34,383 nt of DNA from a virus: IMG/VR virus record IMGVR_UViG_3300020405_000011, positions 1 through 34,383 of that record; one strand, 5' to 3'. The notes under the pieces are model-generated. The model ran no database searches. It was not told the DNA's origin and saw only the letters and a list, made by a program, of their open reading frames with translations. Each line of letters starts with the position of its first letter. Positions within the stretch are counted from its first letter, which is position 1. Made by a program: the position numbers and the translations under genes. Below are positions 19,345 to 29,300 of the stretch, piece by piece.

Positions 19345-20367
19345 CTATATGATGTTGATTGAACTACTGCAATAAACTCTGGTAACTCCAGTGCTATCAC
19401 GAATAATACTAAAAGTTAAAATATCATCATTTGCCGTGGATGGTGGAGGATTACCACCAACCCATTTAATACCTGATGCAACAGGAGTGCCGTTTACCTT
19501 AACTGCATCACCATAGGTGTACCCAATTCCAGAATTATTGATTATTGTAACTGTAGTTGCCTTACTATTTTGACCACTAACACTAGTAAAGTCCCAAGTG
19601 GTAACTGATGTAGATAATCCACCTAATACAACAGATCCCTGTGAAACATCAACACTAAATGTACCGCCTGCACTCACAGTGAAAGTATCACTAAAGTTTC
19701 CTACAACTTTTTCTGTAATATCAGAATTAAAGTTGACCTGATCCATCAATGTACTTGCACCACTTACTTGGATATCTCCTCGCACATCCAATCTACATCT
19801 AGGAGCGGTAGAACCAATACCAGTGTAGGCTTCGTTAGTAACTACAAAAGACTTGTTATCTGATATTGCTGCATCGGATACTCGCAATCCATGTCCATTA
19901 CCTTTTGCAACTGCCCATATAGTTGGTTTTTCATTTGAGAATGATGCAACTTCCATCTGTGATGTTGGAAGTGATGTTCCAATACCCACCATACCATCAG
20001 CTTTGATACGGAACATTGTTGCAGCAAATCCAACTTCAACAGGTCCATCTGTAATTGCACCTGGCTGTTGAATTGTTATTTTACCAATATCAGCATAACT
20101 TGATGTTACAACACCAGATGTATTGATATCAATATTGTCTGTGACACTCGCTGCCATACCAGCAAGAACAGATGTTGATGCAATACCACAGTTGGTGGAA
20201 TACCCTGCTGTGCTTGCAAAAGAAACAAAACTTACAAGATTAGTACCGTCTCCGAACTTATCGTATATCTCGTTAAAATTATTATTGATCTTAATAGTCC
20301 CTGCCAATAGGGTATCGCCCGTCCCATCATTGGGAGCCGAACCAGTACTAATCCCTTGTTTAGCCAT
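19345..20367 (-). CDS. Baseplate/fibre protein with gp9/gp10-type N-terminus (340 aa)
   Basis: A 340-residue protein. Residues 1 to 45 contain NDGTGDTLLAGTIKINNNFN and EIYDKFGDG, matching the N-terminal attachment motif shared by T4 gp9 (STGDILFDGGNKIN) and gp10 (DDGTGDYLRKGGIKINENF). The middle has two GIGT/GIGS repeats of a fibre type (VGIGTSLPTSQMEVASF near 125 and TGIGSTAPRCRLDVRGD near 182), often seen in phage tail fibres. The C-terminus has a GxGY unit (NNSGIGYTYGDAVKVNG near 287). The length is near that of T4 gp9 (288 residues), but the body is not recognisably gp9. It probably joins the wedge through its N-terminus and connects to a fibre or to the neighbouring 2999-aa protein; this is inference. 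It has the best late promoter of the window (TATAAATA) 22 nt upstream. It ends with TAG. Confidence 0.9.
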   Translation of the reverse strand: MAKQGISTGSAPNDGTGDTLLAGTIKINNNFNEIYDKFGDGTNLVSFVSFASTAGYSTNCGIASTSVLAGMAASVTDNIDINTSGVVTSSYADIGKITIQQPGAITDGPVEVGFAATMFRIKADGMVGIGTSLPTSQMEVASFSNEKPTIWAVAKGNGHGLRVSDAAISDNKSFVVTNEAYTGIGSTAPRCRLDVRGDIQVSGASTLMDQVNFNSDITEKVVGNFSDTFTVSAGGTFSVDVSQGSVVLGGLSTSVTTWDFTSVSGQNSKATTVTIINNSGIGYTYGDAVKVNGTPVASGIKWVGGNPPPSTANDDILTFSIIRDSTGVTRVYCSSSINII

Positions 20368-20388
20368 TACTTAAAAACGTTTTTTCTT

Positions 20389-20396
20389 TATTTATA
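20389..20396 (-). promoter_or_regulatory. Consensus T4 late promoter octamer TATAAATA
   Basis: An exact match to the T4 late consensus on the minus strand, one base after the gp7 stop and 22 nt before the ATG of the 340-aa gene. It probably allows the 340-aa and 2999-aa genes to be made at a level different from the gp25-gp6-gp7 transcript. Confidence 0.75.
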
Positions 20397-20397
20397 G

Positions 20398-23300
20398 TTA
20401 ATATGGAGGGTTATCATCAAGAGTCACCGAAGTGTCTGATCTTGTGATAACTGTTGAGTTGGATCTGTTAGTATCATAATAGAAAGAAGTAGCCACTGTA
20501 CTGTTTGCAAGAGCTGTTCTTGCCTCTACAAATGTAGCATCACCAATCTGTGTTATCTTTACCAATTCATCATCTAACTTTAGTATATCACCCTTTGTAA
20601 GAGAACCAATACCAACACCAACTTTTATACCCTGATCAGATGATGAAACAGTATCTGTAACCTCTACCGATAACTTCTTATTTTTAATAGGAGTTTGAAT
20701 GATATTATCAACCAGAATCAAAGCTTGTTTGTTTGGTTCTGCAATCGTTAGTTTCTGGAAACCAGTTCCTAAACCAGTAAATGTGAAAGGAAGTGCAGTT
20801 GAGAGACCAGAAATTCTAAATTTAACGTCATCTATCTTTTGAATAAACAACTCATCAGGCATGACATTTGTTCCTAACTCTACAGGAGATAGTGAAATAT
20901 CATTAGTAGGTGATGTACCTCCTATGTATGTTCCAGCAATGGAAATTATATTAGTAGAAGCATATCCAGTTCCACCAGATACCACATCTATGTTGGTAAC
21001 ATCTAAGTTGCCGTCTCTAGTAATATTAAAGACTGCACCAGATCCACCACCAGCTGGCACAGTTGATGGGACGTTACTGTATGTTGTTGTAATACCAGTT
21101 CTAGTTCCTGTTGTTTTAGTAACAGGGAAAGTGAGGTTATTAGCTGGAGTTGCACCACCCAAATATGTTCCAGCAATACTTACATTGTCGGTAACAAAAT
21201 ATCCAGTTCCACCGTTTGTTAGAACAACAGCAGTTGATATACACTGACCAGTGGTTTGATCAAAATCAAATCTAACTTGGAATGTAGCACCAGTACCTCT
21301 AGTGGAGATGCCAGGCACACCACCTTCTGCCATTCCAAATCCATATAACCTAAACAGTGGGCCAGGAGGATTCTCTGTAACTGCAATTCCAGTAACAGGA
21401 CCTGGAATTTGTACATTATATCCATTCTCAAACATTGCACTACCACCAATACCAGCAGTCTTTACACCCATGATGATATCTTTTGTTCCTGTAGTGTGAG
21501 ATGTGATTGCAATACCAATCTTAGTACCACCTTGAACATCCAATTTAACTGCTTGACCAGTCTGGAAGTTATGATTCTGAATACTAAGAAGATTATTTGC
21601 AAGATCAACGTTGACAGGACCGCCAGGACCAGCATTAAATACCTTTTTAAATACAGGAACTCCACCCACAGAAAGTGAGAATTGTTTACTACCAACTAAT
21701 GTTCCTGTTCTATCATGAGCACCATTGAAACCAGAAGATATATCATCAAGATTCAAGACTTTATTAGTCTTGTTCATAATGAAACTCTTGATTGGTCTAC
21801 CTTCGGGGAAGAAGATTCTTTGAACAGATCCATTTGGTAATTGATCATCCTCAGTAACCATAGCAAAGTTATCTCTCTTACCCATATAGATTTCATTATC
21901 AATGTTGAGGATAAGATCAACTTTAGTGTCTACTGCCTGAACTTTCATGTTAGTAGACTTGGCGATTCCTACAGTAGCCGCATTAGAGATAGGATCACTC
22001 TCTACAATAAGATCTGAGAACTCTAAGAAACCTGATGGGTGAACAATAGATCTTACTGCTTCTTTCCATGTAGTGTATGGTAACTTACTCTTGATTGAAT
22101 ATGAGAACTTCTGGAAGTAGAAGTTATCTGATAACCTCTGACTGAAATCATTGAGGATACCAACGTTCATGTCATTCTTAGAAACTTTATCTCTAGTAAC
22201 ATCAAGAGTCGTCCTAACACTAAATCTATTAACATCTCTTACATTACCTGATAGTTTAGAGACTTCACCGAATAGTGTATCGCCTGGTAAAAGAGTTCCA
22301 ATAGTATCTCTCAATCTTAACTGACTGATCATACCGTTCCAACCACCTTCAGCAACAAAACCCTCAAACGCTCTTGATGTTACTTTCTCTCCAGAAACAT
22401 ACTTGGCATCATCAATAATTGTCATATTGAACTTCGCCATATCGTTGAAGTTTACAATAGACCCTAGAGTAAAGTCATCATCATAAGCTCCCAATGTTAC
22501 AGTAGAAATGCCAGGAGCATCTGACATATCAAATGTAACAGTTGAATTTACGGTATTAACACCAGTTACAGTATAGAAAGAAAAGTCATAATCAGCGGAG
22601 TTGAAATTACCCTGCCCTGCGGTTAGTGATGCTGGTTTAAGTCTACAGTTTTCAAGGAATACCTTATCACCAATAGCGAATGGTAACTTAATATCTGTAG
22701 ATGCGTATCCTGTTGTGACGGGAATATTGAACTGTTGGTCTAAAAGAAGTTCAGCAGTTACAGTAGTACCACTGTGACTTATAGCATCAATATCATAACC
22801 ATTAGAATTATTAGTTGTAATGATGCTAAGTGGTTCACTAAACTCAAAAGCATTCTCTATAATCTCAACTTTATCAACAGATCCACCTGATACACTGGCA
22901 GCAATTTTTACTTTATCATTTCCACGAACTGCAAGTGTAGGAGGTTGATTATATCTTATACCACCATCTACTACTTGAATCTCATCCATTCTTGCAATAC
23001 CACTGATATCAACAATAGCAGGGACAGCTAAGAATGGTAGTAGTGTAGGATCAGTAGGATAATCAAATCCGTCCTTGATTCTTTCAAGAGTGTCAATCTG
23101 ACCTATCTCTGGTGAAGATACTTTTACAATACCATCTTTACCTTGTGTACTAGCAAAACCTATAACTCTAGGAAGGATTGTATATCCCTTGCCTGGGAAG
23201 TTAATCTTAGTATCGTTAATAGGTCCTCTAGCGTTCTTAGAAGAGGTGCTATATGTGATTGTGCTTACACCAACTCTAGATATTAGTCTTTGTGGTTCAA

Positions 23301-26300
23301 GTGGTTTTTCTTTTAGGTTAAATGTAAATGTGGTATCATCTTTTTTGATAATACTATGATCAGTCGCAAGAACAACAGGTTTGAATGTAATATTGTTTCT
23401 GCCATTAACTTCAGTGTCCGATGAACCAAATGTCTTTCTAGTATCAGAAGGAACAACAGGAGTTAGGTTGTAATATGACTTTTTAGGCCACGCTATGTTA
23501 GTTTGGATCTTAACTGTAGCATTTGGGGTTCCAGTTATGCCATCTCTTACAATACTGAATCCAGTGGCATTAGTTCCATTTACATCAAGTCTTTCTTTGA
23601 AATTAATGTCCTCAAAGAAATCAAGTTTCATGTCTAAGAGACTTTGATCAGATACATCAAATGTAATTGAGTTTCCGCTAGTAAACTCTAAAGATGGATT
23701 TATTTTAGCAAGATAACTTTCATTATTTGCAGATGCTTCCGTTACTGATGTTATTGCAACAGGATTAGAGTCAAATACATCAGACTTGTACTTACAAAGT
23801 TTGATTGCATCAGTATCCTCTCTAAGAATGAAATAAGTTTCATTATGGACTAAACCAGTGATACTATTTCCACCATCGTAGAATACTACTTTATCACCAT
23901 TCTCTAATGAGTCATCATTGATATTAATCTTAGTTAGATCAGCGGAGAAGAAAGATATACCAAAACCAATTTTTTCAGTTGTTATTTTGGCAATAACAGG
24001 GTCATATCTAACTGCAACAGTTTCTGTAGACTGAGGAAGAGCCTCTAGAGTAATTACGTCTCCAGTAAGTAATCCATGAGAAGAAGTTACGCCAACTTCA
24101 CCAAAGAACCTATCTACCTTACTTGTTACTTTAGGATAGTTAGTGGTGAACGAATGTGCAAATCCAGCATTAGAAGCAACAGGGTAGAACCATATTGCAT
24201 CGCCTGTAGTAGGGATACCAGTTGTAGATAGTCCAATCAAGTCTGGAGAAAAATTAATTGCATATACATCAGAACCATCCGTCAATGTTTCAGTTCCTAC
24301 ACCAGAAGTTGCACCAGCAGATACTTTTGCCCACACAAGTGAGGTTCCACCAATACCCATACTGTATGTCAGTTTCTGACCAGTAAAGAACTTATGATCT
24401 TTGATGTAGATGCTTTGTTGAGGAACAAATCTGTTTTCTACACTTTGTTGAACAGCTGTGCTTAGACCAGTAAGAGTAATTGTGTAATGTGTACCTGTAG
24501 AACCCAAACCCACAGTTTGTAGTGGATTAAAATAGGTAATAGTATTCTCAAAGGTGAATCTAGTTACAGTTGATTGTCCAACAGGGAAAGAGAACTTAGT
24601 TGGTTTTAAAACAATGTTGTCAGTTCCTACTGCATGTGTCATAGCAGCACCAACATAGTTTTCTCTGTTTATGTAAAATCTAGAGAACTGTTCATCGATA
24701 CCAGTGATTGTAAATGTCTCAGTTCCTATTCCAATGGTATCATTGACCTCAAAACCAGCTACGTCTGTTACATAGATGTTTGTACTAACACCTGATACAG
24801 TAACATTTCCTAATTCTCTTGCAAGACCAGTTTTTCTGGAAATAACATTGACTTTTCGAGGACCATTGAATTCTGTGAAGTCAGCAGTGCTGATACCACT
24901 TAAAATAACAGTTTCACCATCTGTGATCTCATGTGGTACACTTGTAATACCAGTAATTGTATTTCTTGTCTTTACAAGCTCAGTTTCACGGAAAGTAGAG
25001 ACTCCAATCTGCACGGTGTCTACTTCTTTACCTAAAACAGACCCAACAACGATATTTGCACCAGTTCCGTTAGTACCAAAGTTATCAAGCTCTAATAAGT
25101 CATCAACTTTGTATCCATCACCTCTAGAGAAGATTGTTACGGATGAAATACCAGAACTCTTAGTTTTAGTAACTGAAAACTCTTGTTTTAGAGCATCTTT
25201 AACATCATCAATCAAATCATAGTCTGAATTGCCATATGAGAGATAATATGGAGCTACGTTTCTTGTAAGTTCTCTTTCGGTGATGTCAATGTCTTGATTA
25301 AAGAAAGTTACGAAGTTTTCTTCAATAGGAGTGTCTTTAAATGACCCACCAACCAAATATGGGAATTTTGGTTTAGCAATACCACTAGAGTCAACGTCTA
25401 CGCTGTAGAAGTAAGCATATACACCATCTGGATACTGTGGAGTCACACAATAACGCCCACCGTGTACGTCTAGGTCTCCTGAGTTGTCAAAGATGTAATC
25501 ATTGGTGAAATATCCAAAAGCGAAGCCAGGAGGTCTTAAACCCGATCTAAGAGTGGTATCAAGAATGTATCCTGACTGTAATCTTTGTATTGCTCCTCCT
25601 GTTGGAGTCTGATAACCATAAGGACCGTAAATTGGATTACCATCATAAGCAAATCCAAGTATAGGTGAGTGGAAAGCATTAGGTGTTTCTAAATTACCAG
25701 AATCAATGTTGTCTCCAAGTTGATATCTAAGTTTTTGTGGGGGATAGATACCTATTGTCTGTAATTGGAAGGCAGGGTTAGTACTTGGCTTTGTAAGTAG
25801 TGAATCTGCATCATTGATGATAGCATCGTTCTTCTGAACTTGGTTTATCTTCCATTCACGAACATCTGCAATGAATTTAGCAGATTTACCTCTGTTTTGT
25901 AAATCTAGAGTAGTATCAGCTGATCTATACCCAATACCACCATCAAGAATCCTTACACCAGTGATTTTATTGTCTGTAATGATTGGTCTGATGTCTGCAA
26001 AGTCTCCTGTGGGACTAAAGATGTTAATATCCGAGTCTTCACGGTATCCTTTACCAGAAGCAAGAATTTGAACGTCTACAATAGATCCGCCAATGATAAT
26101 TGGCTTCAATAGAGCATTGAATACAACAGTTGAGATACCAACATCAGGTCTTCTATGGAAATCCATGATATTAGTGCAACCATAACCAATACCACCTTCT
26201 TCCAAGTAAACACTCTCGATAGATCCAAGAACTAAAGGTTCAAACTCTGGTTGAATTGTAGTTGTGCTACCAATAGCAGATAAACTCTCTACATTTACAA

Positions 26301-29300
26301 CAATAGGAGGATATTTGATTGTATGTTTGCCTAATCCAATACTACGGATTACAGTTGTCTTATTTTTGTTATAATTGGTAAGATTTCTTTGTGTAGCAAC
26401 TCCAACATCACATAATCTGAATCTATTAGAGTCAATTACTTTAACTGCATATTGAGTGGTTGTAGAAAGTCCACTTATAGCAGTTCCATCTGTTGAATAC
26501 TCAACAATTTCGCCATTATTGAAATTATGATTAAATGCAAGGATATAATCGTCTGATGTACTGATACCAGACTGCACATCACCGTTAGTTGGCCTACCTT
26601 GTACAATAACTTTCTTGTTTGAGTATCCAGAACCTTGTTCTTTAACATAAATCTTAGTTATTGTGTTTTTAGCAGTTACCGTTGTAAAACGATGGAAACC
26701 AAAACTGATATTTCCAATATTTACAGTATTAATACCTGACTTAGCATCTTCTGGTGTTTTGTGTAACTTAATTTTCTTTTCATCAATAACACCAGCATAA
26801 TATGTTGATCCATCAACGATATTAACAATAGGAGTATTACCTCTAGAGTCATATATGATAGCTTCACCTAATTCAAAGTTATGTCTGTCGGGGAAAGTGA
26901 TACTTTCATCAAATGTATCAACAGATGTACCATCAGCCTTGAAGTTAGCTACAATACGACCTCTAACTAAGTTAGACTCAAGGACGGCACCAGTTCCGTT
27001 ACCACCACTAACAGTAATCTTGGGTTTTTCCTGATATCCGATGCCAGGAGCAACCAATTTAACTTCTCGGAAGGATCCAGTAACATTAGCATGAGCAACA
27101 CAACCAGTTCCTTGTTGATCGTTGATGACGAGTGGAGGTCCTGAGATAACATCATAGTCTGTGCCTGAATTTGTAACTTTAATATCAGTAATGTCACCGT
27201 GGAAGATTTCTTCATCAAAAACAGTCGGTGGAAATAGTTCAACACCGTTTGCCAATAAACCTACTGGTTTGTTATTGATCAATCTCTGGTTTGGATCGTC
27301 AAAGAGATTTTTTTGTTTATATAAAGGATACTTTCTAAGTATCTTCTGGTTCTTAAGTGTTTTGTTTTCCCATCCCGACTTATAGATGAACTGGCCAGAA
27401 GTATTAGTTCTTACTGCAATATACTTTTTAGCAAATACGTCAGAACCACTATATGACAAGTAAAACTCAGTTTGGTTGATTGCAGTTACAAAATAGATAC
27501 CAGTACTGATGCCACTGTTAGTTGTGTTGTCCCAATAAATCTTATCACCAGTTACATAGTTGTGATTTAGTGGAGGAGGTGTTGATAGAGTGACGTTGGT
27601 TGGGTCAAATGATCTGAGGGTATAAGTAAACCCACCGCCTAATAAAGGTGTCCCAAAACCGTCCACAACCTCAACTGTAGAACTTTTTACAAAGACTTTG
27701 TTGTCAGTTGCAAAGACAGGATAGTTAGGTAAACCAGAAGATGCAACGTAGAAGAATTCTTCAGCCTTATCTAAGTAACTATTCTGAATACCAACAGGAA
27801 AGTCATCTACGCCTGGGAAATATCCTGAGTTGTGAGATGCTTTAGTAACTGTCTTTGTAATTACTGTTGATTCTGCTGGAATGGTTGTAGCAGTCTGAAC
27901 AACAATCGTATTTGCATAAACTTTAGAAAGATTGGTTGCATCATACTCAATATCTTTGATTGTAATGTTAGAAGTGTCTCCAGCTTGGTTTCTAATGACT
28001 AATTCTTCACCAACATAGAAAACGACAGAATCAAAAAGGACAATTCTATAAGTATTGACGTTTACCTGACTAATATTAGAAATACTGTGACTTGAAGGAA
28101 TATTATAGATCCAATTGTTGAATTGTGGGACATCACCTAAGTCCCTACCAAAAGAAAGCAACTTGAGTTTATCGTCAACTTGCATATTGGTAGATTGACT
28201 TGTATCCGCTTCACCAATAACGTTTACAATTCTAAATTGCAATAATGAAGTCTGCCCAAAACCAGCATAAGCGTATGCAAGTTTATTTTCAAGTATATCT
28301 GCACCAAAAACCAAAGAAGTACTAATACCACTAACTCCTAAGAACTGGTTTATAGTTTTATCGTTATAAGTGACGTTTAGGAAGTTAGATCCTTTTGTAG
28401 GTCTTACAAGAAGACTTCCTGATTGACCAAATCCAACTGTAGAGTCAACTACGATAGTGCTTGATCCAGAACCAACAATTTCAAGTGCTTTTGTTTTACC
28501 AGGCACTTGGAAACTACCATCAAATGACGTAGCATCCAAAGATAACTCATAAAAGTCAGTTTGATTGATTGGTCTATATTCAACATTATAGATTGAAGCA
28601 CTTACAGTACCAATTCCAGCAATATCTTGGAATAAGAAGTTACCAATAGATTGTAATGGTTGTCCACCGAATAAGTTTTCAACTAAAATATGTTTAGTTT
28701 TGAAATATACGTTTGCAGAGGGTGTAAGTGTATTTTCAACAGGTTTTAGAAGTTCAATGTCTTCACCATATAGAAGTTTAAAGAGAATCTGATATGAAGA
28801 GTCAGTTCCCTTCGACATATAGAAGTCTTTTGCCCTAGTTAAGATGTTTGTGACAGATACTCCACTTGTAAAAGATCTATCTTCAAATCCAGGCAAGAAT
28901 TCAGTCTTAAATTTAGAAAAGAATGTCTGTAAGAATAAATTACTTAAATTTATAACAGTAGATCCACTAGCATGTGCATTTGCCTCAGTAATTGCAAAGC
29001 TTAGGAACTCCTGATTATCTTCTCTTGATATTTCATCAATACCACTGAACCCTCTAGAGCATCCTAGAAACTGTGTAGCATTTTTAGAGGTATATGTAAT
29101 AACTTCGTTGTCAATCTTCAACAAACCATAAGTATCAGGCCAACCAGTAGTGGAAGTTACGTTTATAGTTTGTGATCCAGCAAAACAGGCTTGTGTAAGT
29201 TCAGTAGATGCTATTAAAGTCTCATTATTGAACGCACTTATCTTTCTATACTCAGCAAGGTTGTTTGCTAAGTCAGTCATACCAGACTGATGTTCCTGTG

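Noticed and set aside
20373-20384. AAAAACGTTTTT perfect 12-bp palindrome in the leader of the 340-aa gene
   Set aside because: The A/T runs make a chance palindrome likely, and the RNA stem would be only about four A-U pairs, too weak to act as a hairpin.
24776-25222. Plus-strand open frame of 148 codons
   Set aside because: It lies antisense within the gp7-like gene, has no ribosome site or promoter, and its protein is low-complexity Val/Thr/Pro-rich as expected from the complement of the beta-repeat coding frame.
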